A DNA stretch of 64,000 nucleotides from Azolla caroliniana. Its lineage: Eukaryota; Polypodiophyta. The DNA lies in NCBI GenBank assembly GCA_043228905.1, contig JBHGNT010000018.1, forward strand, positions 17,794,001-17,858,000. The letters run 5' to 3'. The notes under the pieces were generated by a model. It was given only the letters and a program-made list of their open reading frames with translations. It searched no databases and was not told the origin of the DNA. Positions 42,149 through 55,450 of the stretch are shown here, one piece after another. Position 1 is the first letter of the stretch. Every line of letters begins with the position of its first letter. Made by a program: the position numbers and the translations under genes.

Positions 42149-42571
42149 TGTCATGATATGGCAAGACTCGAACCCATAACCTTATATTATATGGTTCGAG
42201 CTCTTGACCATTACATTATCTATTGTCATACATAGGATATTATTTTCATTTAAGTTTTACTATATAAAATTATTGTATATTCCAGATTTCTCTGCAACAT
42301 TCTAGAAGCTTCAGAACTATTCCTGAGAACACTATAAAAAGAGGCACAAGGCATTATTTCGAACCAAATTGGTTCAACGCCAATCTTAAGCCTCATAGCT
42401 ATTTTGTACTTACTCTTCACATAATATATCATCTATTATCATCATCCTCTCTCTCTCTCTCACCTTCGTTATCTCTCTCTCGTGAGTCTTACGCAGTCCG
42501 TCCTCTTAGTACTAATAGTACTTCCCTTCTCTAGTACTAATTCTCTCTCTGTTTTAGTACTATTCCTAACA
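42149..42571 (+). repeat. Element H 3' LTR (423 bp)
   Basis: TGTCATGATATGG to TATTCCTAACA. It contains a CACTATAAAAAGAGG promoter box near 42330, CT-rich DNA downstream and several TAGTACTA motifs. On the minus strand its first 90 bases carry a GGTTCGAGTC (B-box-like) and an AATGGTCAAGAG (A-box-like) sequence. Confidence 0.85.
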
Positions 42572-42800
42572 GTTTGAACCAATTTGGTTCGAAATAATGC
42601 CTTGTGCCTCTTTTTATAGTGTTCTCAAGAATAGTCCTGAAGCTTCTAGAATGTTGCAGAGAAATCTAGAATATACAATAATTTTCTATAGTAAATCTTA
42701 AATGAAAATAATATCCTGCATATTACAATAGATAATGTAATGGTCAAGAGCTCAACCCATATAACATAAGGTTATGGGTTTGAGTCTTGCCATATCATGA
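42572..42800 (-). repeat. Partial second element H LTR, inverted and adjacent
   Basis: About 229 bp, the reverse complement of 42149-42385, ending CCATATCATGATA. It sits back to back with the complete LTR, so the pair can form a long stem. It carries its own TATA box in the opposite direction. Confidence 0.85.
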
Positions 42801-43029
42801 TAGTTTAATGCAATTCAGTTATTTTTAGGGAATTTTCTCTCTAATTGATCAATTTCTTTTGTGCATGTTTGGTTTGGATACTTTGCTCTACTTAGTGTTA
42901 TTATAGGAGTAAACGAAACAACTTCTCAAGGAGATTGTTATTATTTTTATGTATCTGAGGAAGGAAGAATATGGCAAGCTGGTGTTGAATCTCCGATTTG
43001 GCAAACGACATTGCAACATCTGGTGTAAG

Positions 43030-43770
43030 TGGTTGGTAAGTCAGGTAAAAGTTTGATTTTAGATCCTTCTCCTTTTGATAGTATGTTATTTTGCCAACTA
43101 TGGGTATTTCAAAAGAAGTCGTTGTTAGACCGCATTGGGATCCATTAGATTATCTTTGGAAACATCCACATTCTTCGTCTCAAACTAAATTTATTTCAAT
43201 TTTTTCAATATCTTGTGAAGCTATTACAAAAGTTTCTCTTAAGTAAGAAATTGTGTCCACCGGAAGTGCGGTTTGCAAATGGGGCCTCTTTAATAGATGC
43301 ATCTAAATATTTGTAAGTGGTTATGGAGTATGTCGATTCCTAGGAAGATCGTACTTTTTCGCTAGTTATTGATGCATTATGCCTTACTAGTTCAAGCCTG
43401 GTTACGACAAATATATTGTAAGTCGAAGCCCATTTGGTTGTGGTTGTATGACGGAATCAATTAAGCATGTGTTATGGTCTTGACCTAATATTGCACAAGT
43501 ATGGAAGAGAGTTTTAAGGCTCTTGGTATAGATACATTCTAATTGTGTGATCACTTGGGGTGCTCTTTCGTGGGGCATCCTAAAGGGACAATTGTTGTTG
43601 TATGAAAAGGAACTTGGATATAGTGGAAGCCTTTCACATAGTTCCTCCTCATGTACAAATGGTTCAGCCTTTTCTATTTGACAGGTTGCAAATTATGGAT
43701 GATATTATTTGGAAAACAATTTCATCTATTCTAATGTGGGTGATTTGGAAGGCGATTAATTTTTGACAAT
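43030..43770 (+). pseudogene. Decayed LINE fragment, RT zinc-binding region
   Basis: Across several frames the plus strand gives pieces typical of the zinc-binding tail of plant L1-like reverse transcriptases: WSMSIPRKIVLF, MHYALLVQAWLRQIYCKSKP, then ESIKHVLWS and NIAQVWKRVLRLL, with Cys residues around them. Many frameshifts and stops are present. No poly-A tail or target duplication was found. Confidence 0.6.
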
Positions 43771-45686
43771 GTCACTCATGATGCTATTGTTATAATCAAT
43801 GAATGCTAATTGTTGATTATTCATACATTACGTGGTCAATAGGAAAGTTTCACAGGCAATGTTGATGCTATTTTCTGGAAGCAAATGCATTTTAAAATGT
43901 TATGGGATTCAATGCTCATTTTTAGGGAAGGTGTAGATCACATAATATGGATGTGTATTGTTCCCATCATTTTGGGAAACAATGTCTAGTAACTTTGTTT
44001 ATGGATTCTATACATAATATTGGTGGTATAGGCTACATTGCATGTTCATTTGCCATTTGGGAGGAGTAGACCACAATAATCTTGGAGATATGGTATACAA
44101 ATATGTGTGGTTATTGTATATACACATCAAATCGGCCATGATAAGAGTACAAGGGAATTGGTTGGTATATTCGTTTATCTAACACAACTTTTGTATTTCT
44201 TATGATTTTATAATACCAAGGTGTATCTATAATACCAAGTTGTATCTTTTTGTTTTAAAAAAAATCTTGTCTTCCCTCATATATCTTTTCATCTTCCATT
44301 AGATCCTTGAGTTTACTTTTTTTTTCTCTTCATATTCTTTGTGATAAACATTTTATTGTGCAAAGGTATGATCTACACAAAGCATTATGTTCCTTTGAGG
44401 TAAGTTCAATGATTCCCAAGAATGATCGTTCTCCTTTTTTCATTAGCCATTTTACATACAAGTGGTCGTTCTTTAGATAGGTACTGGTTATCCAACTATA
44501 TGTACCCCTCGAAAATTGATTCCAAGCATGCCATCACATGTATTAAAGAGCATGACAACATTTGCAAGCAATGAAGATGTTTTTAAATTCTCCTTCATGT
44601 TCCCACAAATAACAATGTTTGTGAATCGTCATTGTTGTGCATCTACATTTTAAACCTTCTTTTATAATGATGATTTGAATGATAGGGGAATTAAATATGA
44701 CATTACCATTGAATACATCAAACATTGACTTTGTTGTCCAAACATTTTGCATCGCACTCACAACACACCTCAAGGTGTTCATTGGCTCCTCTTGCAATGC
44801 ATACACATGATCAATCTTGTTCAAAAAATCATATTGTGATTGCATACTTTGCATATAAGCCCAATTGAAGATGTAGGTTGAAATATATACAAGGGAAGTT
44901 TCCTCCAAGATAAGGGAATTGTTCCTCAAGGGAATGTATTCGTGCTTTAGACAACAGAATTGTCCACGAGTTTTGCTAATTTCTTGGGTATGATTAGTAG
45001 TCCTTCAAAGAAACACTTCGAACTTCCGCCATGAAGGTGTAATTCCATTTATGGTTGTGAAATTATAATATCTAGTTACTAAATCTATGGAATGGGAAAC
45101 ATACTCGACATGGGAATCTATGTGGGAGGGTTACCCATGGATATTAATGGTAAATTCAAATGACAAATCCACAAGGGTTTAAATTATCATTGTAGTGCGA
45201 CATTCGATGATTGTTAAGTTTGTTAGTGGTCACCACAATTCAATGTAGGGTGGTGACCTAATAAGTATACAAGAACACATTATCACATGGCTTATATGTC
45301 ACGGCAGTTTGTGTATAGACTATAGAGATTAAGGTTCGATTATGTCATAAAGTATACACAAATGGGGAGCTTAAGGTTGAATATTTTATAAGTGAGCACA
45401 TATCATGATGGTAGATATACACAAGCAAAATGTTTCTTGATTATGAAATGGTTTATAAATACAAGAACATGACACCAAACAATCCATGTCAGGCCTTCTC
45501 CAAGGGGGAGAGAGAGAGAGAGAGAAAACAAAAAACATATTGAGCACACACATGTTGCTAGACACTTTCTATGTGTATGCTACGAGACAAATCATGCATT
45601 CAACCCTAACATTTCATACAACCATCTATGAGGTTTGGTCTAAAGTCTACCGATGAATAAAAATACAACTCATAACCAAGCTGGGA
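43771..45686. other. Intergenic, no recognisable gene
   Basis: AT-rich DNA. A minus-strand open stretch of 128 codons at 44543-44929 with several Cys and His residues is unrecognised and probably transposon-derived. A (GA)n run lies near 45508-45526. It includes the 3' flank of the NPH3-like gene. Confidence 0.5.
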
Positions 45687-48600
45687 TCAAGACATGGAGT
45701 GTCTTCTAGCCCTACGAGACGTACGAACATCAGCGTTCGATGACACTTTGAGGCCACTCTCAACATTGGAAGTATTTCGGCCAAAAGGGTTAAGCTTGCC
45801 CAACTTTCTACTCATCGACTCAAAGAATCTACTCTTTCCTCTAGTACCATTGCTAGCATTATTAGGGGTACCATTATAGCCCACTATTGCCCTTTTATCC
45901 ATTTTCCCTTCTTCTATAAATTCATCATCCTCATTCGTAGATTCTTCACCCCCCCTCTCAGACCCTACCTCCTCTGCTCTGATTTTATTATTAATTTGAA
46001 GCCTTGTCTTCATTCTATTTACCTCCATCTTTAGCTCCATGTTCTCTCTCTGCATTGCTGCCATGTATTCGCGATCTTTCGGCGATATAAGTGGCGTTGT
46101 ATTCTCATTAGTGGTAATTCTATTGTTGCTATGAGGTGATTGATCTGTTGATGTCACATTTGCATAGTTTTTTCTTAGCCTCATTTGTTCAAAGTAAAGT
46201 ACTTGCACTGTCACTTGCACAGGTAGTCTCTCATTTTGAGCAGCATGCCGACATGCTTCTTGTGAAAGCTTTTGGCAATCCATCAAGCTACATATCTTCT
46301 TTCGATCAAGCTCATCGAGCCCAGGATGAGCCTATGAGAATTAACTTTAATGCATTAGTCATGAGAAGAAATTGTGAAGTGCTCATGTATACAAATAAAA
46401 TACATGCACGTGCATGCACACACATACATATTACACATCCAATCTCCTTTCATGTGTGTGGGGTGGAAAAACATTTGTCATCTCCACACACACACACACA
46501 CACACACATCTACATACATGATCATCTCTGTTTTTCTTTGTTGTTTTCACAAGCATCTATTCATACTTAGGAAGTTTGTGTCCCTCTCAACCTAGGGGAC
46601 AATAACCTCACTTTGGGTGTTAGTGGATACAACTGAGCACAACAAGCGAGATGCATATGTACATGTTGATCTCTTGGAAATCAAACTCAATTGGCAAGAA
46701 ATTAGTAAACAAATAATTAACAAACAATGGGTACACTTCATAGTCTTTTGATCATAGGGTACACTTGAAGAGATTTTATCAATTAAGAAACAAGAATATG
46801 GTACACTTAAAGTGTCTTAATGAGATGGCATAAAGAAACTCTACAGGGCACATTTTTTGCCAGATCAACTAAATGACATAAAACTAAGTTAGATCTGGAG
46901 GATAATTGCAGCGAATTTAAGAAGCGGAGTGTATTGATGGTGAGTGCCAAAAGCTAATTTGATCTCGATTTTACTATCTTAGTTACCACATGATCACCCA
47001 CACACCATCTCATGAACCTTTACTTTCTTGCCCTCTTGTTTTATTTAAAGCCGAGGGGGACATGCCTAAGTATCCGAGGGACATACACATTAAAGTTTTG
47101 AACAGGACGAGACCTAAGCACCCAATCAGCACACTTAAAAGTCCTTGTTTCCATGTGATGACAAGTAAAGGAAACATTGAAAGGGAAATTCATCTATACC
47201 TTTGGGGGGCTAAGTACTTGGAAGGTCTTTTAATGATTTGATAGGTATTAATTATTACAAGCAAAGTGTTAAACAATGAGAAGTGGTAATTGACAACATT
47301 CATGGGGAACTTGATGAACATCTTGCTAAGGAAAGTGCCTATTAATAATGGAAACAAAAGAAATCAAAACACTTCAAAAAGCGAAAAAGCGAAAATCTTC
47401 TCGTGTTACAGTACCATGTTCACACACAAATGACAAGTGACAAATTCATACAACAAAACAAGCCCATGGGAAACATTCCTAGAGATGGTAAAATGAGAGT
47501 AAGAATGTGCTAATACCTTTAGGTAGATGTCGATGGCACGGTACAAGCCGTCGTCGACCACACGAGCATACTCCGGCATCAATTCGCCGAACGCCGTGAA
47601 TTTCGCAGCGCTAAGGTTCGCGTCGGGCGCAACCTCCGCGAGGAAGTAGTCGAGGAGGCGTGCAACCTTCATGATCTTGCTTTGTGGGGGGCTCGATGAG
47701 CTATAGGGATCCGTCGAGCTCTGGTCAAGGTCGAAAAAACTCTGCATCTCGTCGGGTGGTGCGTTGTCTAGCAGATCACCCTCGGATCTCATCCTATCGT
47801 ACTCCAGGAAGCTTACGACGATCCGGGCGACCGTGTCAAGATCGAACATGGTCGTGTCATCGGTGGTGACACACGAATTGTAAGACGGGATGAGGAGGTC
47901 GTCCACGGTCGCTTGCTCCAGTTGCCATCCGATCCGCTTCTCGAGGTCGATCCGGCACACGATGGAAGCGTCGATGAAGATGGCGGCCCGGAGCATTGCG
48001 AGCAAGAAGCCGACCGAGCACACGTTGGGCTGGCTCGGGAGCATCACCACGAGCTTCTCCACGAGCTCGTGCTCTGCCGACCGCTTCGCGGGGTCGGAAG
48101 GGCGGCGGCCACGCTTGAGCTTCGCCAACGAGCTCGGCTTCTTGAGGAGGCCTCGGAGTGGCTGGGATTGGTTGGCGTAGTGCACGACCGCGGCGGCGAG
48201 GCTGTCGGGGCGGACGGTGCCGTGGGCCTTCATGGTGGAGATGACGCGGTGGAAGAAATTGATCCCGAGGAGGGAGAGGTCTTCGATCCACGATTCGGCC
48301 GGGGTGCCGAGGGACGGCCGGGACGGCCTCCGGGTGGTGGTGGTCGTGCTTCCGGGGGAGGACCCGAAGTGGTGGGCAGTCGGGCTCGACCTAACCGAAT
48401 GCACGGACGCGTAGCTTAGAATGTGGTCGGACACGGCCTTCCCGGCCGCGGCCGCCACGCATTGCTTTACGATCCCGAGCTCCTCGGCCATCGGGAGGAG
48501 GTCCTCGCACGAGCGGAGGACGAGGACGATGTTGTGGAGGTTGTAGTGCGGGGAGCGGACAATGTGGTGAGTGAGGTAGGACTCGGTTTGGGAGATGAGG

Positions 48601-49959
48601 TTTCCGGGCGTGTATGAGTCCGACATGTCGAGGTATTCGGCCGCACACCGGAGGGGCGCGACGGTCCTCGGGTCCATCTCGGACACTTGGCCATAGCAGA
48701 ACTTGGCCACTAGCTCGAAGGTCTCGGAGCCACCCGGGAAGCAGTCCGAGGCCGGTATCTCGATGATCACGCTCGGTGGTTCGGGCCCGCCATTTGTGGC
48801 GGCCGCGGCTGAATCCTCGATGGCCCGACGCATCCATCCCGAGTGTCTCATGAGTGGGAACTGTTCCACAATCAATCTCCCTCATCATTCATCAATTATC
48901 AATTATCAATTATGATCCATCATGCATTAATTATCAACCATCAACCATCAATTATCAAATATCAATTATCAATTATCAATTATCAATCATCATTTATCAA
49001 TCATCAATTATCAATCATAAATCATGAATCAGCAATCATCATTCATCAATTATAAATTATCAATTATCATTCATCAATTATCGATTATCATCCATCATTG
49101 ATTAATTATCAATTATCATTCATCATTCATCATTCATCAATGATCATTCTCATCAAATACCAATGATCATTCATCACTCATCAGTCACTCATCACTCATC
49201 AATTATCATTCATCAGATAATATTACAGCAACTATGCACTGGATTGGTGATCAATCAATGGTAGATATACCTTGTGGAGCGCATAAGAGACACCATCAAC
49301 AATCACCGAGACATCGCTAGTGGGAGGAATCTCTTCCTCTGAGGGATTCCTGCACCAGAAACCAATCGTTGTAATTTGTATCGATCAATCATCAGTTGAT
49401 TCAGGCAAACGATGCCTAAATTATGACTATTTTTTTTTTAAACCTAAACCTATTTTTTTAAAGAGAGCAGAAGATTAATCGAACCCAAAGACCAATGACT
49501 CGATCGATTGAAACCCAACTAATCAAAAGACACAGAACACAAGTAGATCGATTGAAAGCCCATAACGACGGACGGAAATCGTAACCCAGGAGCAGATCAA
49601 TGGAAGTCCGATGGCAAAAAACCCTAGCAGATCGATAGAAGCTCAATAACAACAAACACGATCAGATCAATGGAAGCTCAGTAACATCAAACAGTCGTAG
49701 ATCAATGGAAACCCGAAAACAAAAAAGTATTAGCCGATCGATGGAATCCCAACACTGAACAAAATTAGCAGATCGATGGAACACAATTAAACCAGTAGAT
49801 CTGATGCCATATATGCACGTACCTATGGGCGATTTTGCCATTAGCATTAGCGGCGCCATGGGATCTCATTAAATCATCAGTAGTATTATTCGCAGATTCA
49901 GTATTAGCATTATTGGAGGAGATATGATTGTTACTCTTATAATTAGTGACGGCGCCCAT
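45687..49959 (-). CDS. NPH3/RPT2-like BTB protein
   Basis: Four exons with GT...AG borders and consistent phase, 49823-49959, 49271-49349, 47517-48860 and 45687-46331, give 734 residues. Exon 1 encodes an Asn-rich N-terminus ([11 protein letters not shown]). The BTB domain follows ([20 protein letters not shown], then [12 protein letters not shown]). The NPH3 domain runs from [20 protein letters not shown] to [17 protein letters not shown] and [21 protein letters not shown] coiled coil ([18 protein letters not shown]) and [10 protein letters not shown] follow. It ends RRARRHSMS, resembling the C-terminal RxS motif bound by 14-3-3 proteins in NPH3. By family it is a plasma-membrane signalling scaffold or CUL3 adaptor. 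The closest paralogue was not assigned. It looks intact. Confidence 0.9.
48880..49235. repeat. Intronic ATCAATT-type microsatellite of the NPH3-like gene
   Basis: Intron 2 (48861-49270) is mostly imperfect 7-8-bp repeats (ATCAATT, ATCATTC). It gives several plus-strand pseudo-ORFs that are not genes. Confidence 0.9.
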
Positions 49960-52900
49960 TTGCCGATGAATTAGGATGGAATGGAAATGGATTGGTGGGA
50001 TTCGGACTTATTAGGCTAAATTAATTTCTTATGAAAAATAGCTGGCAAATTAATTAAGTAGTTAACTAAGCTGCATAAACGCTATTTTTCCCATTAGGTG
50101 ATTGATTGAGATAATGAAGGAAGAAGCAAAAGCAAACTATAGCCTATGATATTTATTTATTTATTTATTTATTTATTTTGCACCTAATTAAAAATTTAAT
50201 CAATAAATTCTGTAAAATCATTTAATAAATGCAATATGTATAGATAGCTAAAGAAAGAAGAGCAGAGAATAAAAGAAAAGAAGGTGCATTTACTTTGAGT
50301 GGGCTAAGAAACATAAATAACAGAAAACACATTTTGTTTTATGATTAGTTTTATTTTTATTTTTATTTTTATTTTTATTTTTATTTTATATGAATAATAA
50401 AAAACATATTTTATATATTTATTTATTTATATAAAAATCATGAAGCTTTTTGACTCTTTTTGTTTTTAATGGTTTTCAATGTTACTACATACATACATAA
50501 TTTTAATTGGGTCAAAGAATATTGTGGATAGGGTTGAGACACACACACACATATATATATCCATCCATTTCTTAGATCAATTTTGGTGATGGCTTGATTG
50601 ATCATGGTCTCCTTTTTAGCCTCATTTGCTCATCTCTACTCTATCTTTGCTTTATTTAGCTATGCCTCACTCCCTCGTGACGCCCCGTGACTTCTGGTCC
50701 CTTTGCAGGACAAAACCAATGCCACTCGCTACCTGCTTCCCCTAGTTTGCCACATACCCACTCGCCATCCGTTAGACTCTCCCTGCCCCCGGCTCTTACT
50801 CCACCTTTTCTAAACATTGCTTAAATTGGTTTCCTCGTGTCCGAATCCGCACTTTTCGGGCCGTCCTATTGGTATGACTAATACTACTACATTTGCCTTG
50901 CTCGAACCCTTAGGAGATGTTCTGTTTTTTAACTTGCCCCTTAACGACGGAATTCGTGTTGTGTGTCTTTTCATAATAAAATCCCATGATGATGATCTTA
51001 TTTGTCAACACCTAGCTCAGTTTGTGGTGAGATTGGTTACTTGCTTTTTGTCCTTAATGATGCACAACCCACACCCTTGGTTTATTAACAATGCAAGCAA
51101 GAGCTAGTTGCCAACTTGCTAATTTACCCGTGGGGTCAACCAAAGGCTTACCCTTCCTTGCTCTCCCATCTATTCCCAAATTATCACCCAACATTGTTCA
51201 TGTTTCAAGTGTATTGAAATGAGTTATATTTCCATGCAATTCCTACCCGCAACGATTCGTTCTTATCATCTCCATAGGTTTGATCATTGGGCATAACAAC
51301 TTCTCTTTTTGGATAAGGATAGTATAGCTAAAACTCTGTGTCATTTAATAATGTGCGTACTTTACACACACTCGTTATCCTAAGACAACAACTTGTCCTT
51401 TTCCTTTTCTCAATTATTGATGTCTAACTAGTCTATACTAAGATGTTTTTTTATGGAATTCGTTTTGGTCGAACTCATTGCTCAAGGACCAAATCAACAC
51501 TTGAATCCCTCTTAAGCCAAAACATCTAGGATAAGATACACCATTCGTTAGATGTAGTGGTAAGTTTCTATAGGAGAATTGTTCATTTTCTGTGGGTTCT
51601 ATTTGTACATATTGTGTGCATTCATCATTGTCATATTTATACTTGATTAATCTATGGTCCTCATATTGATATTAATAATGCGAGAGGTGAGGCGCCAATG
51701 AAATCCTCTTGGAGGAATTTGTGAGAAGGATTTTTTTTAGCCTTCATTTGAATCATTTGTAACCTCAACTATAGTTTCAAAGCTTTCGTTGTTTGCAAAC
51801 CCGACAAAAAAAAAAAGCTCAATGTGGTCACATAAGAAGTGGGACATAGTGAGAGGGAGTGAAATGTAGCAAGATAAGCTCATAAAGTTATTGCCTTTGC
51901 TTTGCACCATGCATAGGCATGCGTCGAACTTGGTCAAGTTTTCATGATTAAGAACAATGAAAGAGCTTGGCGGTTATTCCAAAGGTTACAATGTCACACA
52001 TTGTTTTTGAGAAGCATGCCACCATGGATGAAAGTATAATCCCAAATTGGATTCTTTGGAGTGGCTCTCTTGCTAAATTGTCGTGTTGTATCATTTATCC
52101 CTTTTGCTATTTTAAAGAGCTATTTCTAAGTTTAACTCTAGTGTATGCAATGAACTCTTGAAACCTTTTCGAATAGCCTGAGCCAACATATGAAATTTTG
52201 TTGGTTTTGGCCATTGGCATATTCATGGTATTGAACTCTCACCTTTTTATATATCAATCATACAAACTTTAACTTGCTTGTGATATTGATGTGTAATATC
52301 TTCATTATTGTCGTTTCATTCATGTAGTAATGAGGAAGAGGAAGTCTCATTGTCCATGGATTGGAATTTGAAAAGCCTTGGGTTTTCAACTTATTTACAA
52401 AGGGATGATTCATGTTTTTAAAAATGACCATATTTCGTTTCAATACTTGAATGTTTTCTTCTCTTTGTTTAATTATTACGTAAGTCATAATTTTTAGAGA
52501 ACCCAAGTTCAACTCCCCCCCCCCCCCCCCAAATGGGCTTTTGGCCTTGTCCTACATGTCTAATTTGAGAACTTTAATTATATATCTATCAATCCATCAT
52601 ATTTAAATACCTACAATAACCATATTCATTTATAGATGACTAGATGGGAAATAACGCGGTCTCTTATTGTTTAACTTGCTTTAGTAAAAGATAAACATGT
52701 ACAAAAGGGGGCCCTTCATCACATCCAAATGGATGAGTGTGATAATCTCCATTGACTAATTTCCATGAGCATTTTGTCAAAAGAGATAATGTTTTGCCCA
52801 ATAACTACATGGCAGAATCTACATAACAAATCAAGGTTTGCCATCTAAGATAGGATTGCCTTTTGACAAATCGGATGTAGATATCATTTATAAGTACCAC

Positions 52901-54320
52901 TTTAAAAATGCACAATTATATTTTGCACTAAATACTTTGTTTGATACCATGAGGCACAAGTTGTTCATAATTGGCGAAACATGACCTTAGTCAATGGACA
53001 TCGTTCACAAGACAATGAATATGATTTATAGACACAATAAATTACAACTTTGAAGAAACATCCAGCTTGCTACTTGATTTAGTATATTCTGCAACCAACT
53101 CCACGTAGATAATTGCAAGCAAAATAAGTCTTTGGAGCTTGCCAAAGAAACCGAGGGGCATATAAAATAAAACCATGGTAGATTTATGTGTGCCGCTTTA
53201 CATTTGTAGACCCCGAAGTGTGAAAGGATGATAAAGGGAAAAACCATAAAATTCATTCAGAAATTGAGCTTATTGCAATTTATTTAGAAACTCATTGTCC
53301 TTTCTGCATACCAGACGCCCAACTTGGGAATGTCATAATAAGACACATACACGCCCAAAGAAAATGACAATATAATTGTGTTCACCTTTGTCCTCTAGTA
53401 ATGATTTTCGCAATGGTGTTTAAATCGAATGTGTTATCACTATATCATATGTTTGCATGTTGAGAAGAAGAAGGAAAATATGTTCTGGGAATAAGTCTTT
53501 GCATTAAACGTGCGTGTGGGCATATATGTATGACAACCCCCCACCGGCCAACCCACACACATGCACACACATAGAGAGGGAAGCTCTCCCGTAATAACTT
53601 TTCCAAAAGTTCAATTGTGGTGCGGTGAAGGAGACCTTGGAATAACAAAAGTTTTAGATATATTTGGGGTGGATGGGGTTGACAAGGGACCCATTGCATT
53701 AGACCTTGACCTGATAGCCCTATGGATAGTCATTATAAATTATATCGGGCGCATTTTACAAAAAGAGACATGAAAGTTTCTAAAATGTTGAAGCATTACA
53801 TGGACAATGAGAAAGATATCGTACAAAGAATAATCATAAAGTTCTATCTTGGTGTGGAGGATGGTTGCTTTCATCATGATATGTTACCTTTTGCACAATG
53901 AGAGATATATGTGGTTAATTGTAATTAGGTCTAAAGGTTTATAAGCCATGGCAATGAGTTCAATTGGACATGTCCATTGAATATGATAATTGAACAAACA
54001 TAAATAAGACATTGTGAATCAAAGGGGTCGATATTCAATAATCAATCAAGTTGTGATGTGTGTGTGTGTATATATATATGTGTGTGTGAAAGAGACATAC
54101 AATGTTATATCAATTTGTGAAATGATGGATGAAAGTATGGCAGGTATGGACAAAGATTTGAACATTCAAACACAACAAGATAAAAAAATGAGGACACAAT
54201 ACCATATTCTAGCCAAAACATATGAGTGCATAATAAGAATAATAATAAGAGCATGGTTTGCTTGTATTCAGAATTACCTATGTATGTTTCAACGAGGCTA
54301 CCAATCACATGAAAATTAAG
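49960..54320. other. Intergenic, including the NPH3-like gene promoter side
   Basis: No gene was recognised. (ATTT)n lies at 50145-50180 and (TTTTTA)n near 50345-50390. A poly-C run lies near 52516-52531. Short open stretches at 50817, 51737, 52258 and 53026 have no family match that I can see and look like decayed transposon DNA. The promoter of the NPH3-like gene should lie just right of 49959, but no convincing TATA box could be chosen. Confidence 0.5.
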
Positions 54321-54395
54321 ATCCAAAGACTGGGAGATTAGGAGATCCAAAGACTAGGAGATTAGAAGATCCAAAGACTAGGAGATTATCCTCAA
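54321..54395. repeat. About 25-bp tandem repeat, three units
   Basis: AGATCCAAAGACTRGGAGAT plus TAGG or TAGA, three times in a row, followed by a diverged part-unit. Confidence 0.85.
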
Positions 54396-54439
54396 GATTG
54401 GGAGCTTTCCACTCCACTATATGAAAAGATCAAGTTAAG

Positions 54440-55450
54440 TTACAACAAATCCATGTCTTTCTCAAATCTTGGTTTCTACTAGACATGTGGACACACAATC
54501 CCCATATCCCCTAGACACACATATGCCTATATCCAGTAGACACACAGACGCATGTACCCACTAGACACACAAATGGCCATCACTACAAGACACATAGATA
54601 CCCATCACAACTATGCACACAAATGGCTATCACTACCAAACACATAGATACCCATCACAATTAGACACACAAATCTCAGGCATGGCTACTACAGACATTG
54701 ACCCATCATGACCACATACATAAATGTCCACTGCTACGAAACACACAGATAACATAAATGCCCATCACAACCAGACACAGAGATGCACATCATTACGACG
54801 CACACACATCCCGCCCATTGCCACGAGACACATAGATGGCCATCCAGACCAAACACATGCATATCCATTGCTAAAAAACACACAGATCTCGCCCATCACT
54901 ACCAAGCACATAGATGGCCATCACAACTAGACACATATATGTTCATTGCTACTAGAAACAAATCTCGTTCATCGGTACCAGGCACATAGATGGCCATCAT
55001 GACCAAACACATACATGTCCATTGCTACCAGTCTACCAGACACAAAGATCTCGCCCATCGCTACCAGGCAACAGTGTAGGCACATAGGTGGCAATCACGA
55101 CCAAACACATACATGTCCATTGCTACTGGACACACGCATCTCACCCATTGCTACGAGGCAATGCAGGCACATAGATGGCCATCACAACCATACACATGCA
55201 TGTCCATCACTACTAGACACAGAAATCTAGCCCATCGCTACTAGGCACATAGATGGCCATCACAACCAGACACATACATATCCATAGCTACCAAACAGAG
55301 AAATCTCGCCCATCGCTATCAAGCACATAGATGGCCATCACAACCAAACACATACATATGTCCATCACTACCAAACGTATCTAACAAAGACACACGAATG
55401 CCTATTGCTACGAGACATTATCCAACCAACACACAAATGTCAATATCCAT
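54440..55450. repeat. Higher-order minisatellite, 25-bp subunits in about 75-bp units
   Basis: Subunits of about 25 bp follow CACAnAnATGnCCATCnCnACCAGA. Three types alternate: ATAGATGGCCATCACAACC, ATACATGTCCATTGCTACC and AGATCTCGCCCATCGCTACC. They form a trimeric unit repeated about eight times, with less regular copies at the left end. Plus-strand ORFs over it are repeat artefacts. Confidence 0.85.

Noticed and set aside
42155-42190. A tRNA gene on the minus strand (GGTTCGAGTCTTGCCA)
   Set aside because: Only T-arm-like and acceptor-like ends are visible. No cloverleaf can be drawn, and the same sequence recurs as part of the LTR.
47857-48888. Several ORFs of 65-168 codons on both strands over the NPH3-like exon 3
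   Set aside because: The exon is GC-rich, which keeps other frames open. Only the frame with BTB and NPH3 motifs is real.
52516-52531. Poly-C runs here, at 36650-36662 and at 55876-55892
   Set aside because: Simple homopolymers with no associated motif. They may be assembly-sensitive lengths, not features.
54440-55450. CRISPR-like array
   Set aside because: There are no identical repeats with unique spacers. Subunits diverge gradually as in a minisatellite, and the genome is a plant's.
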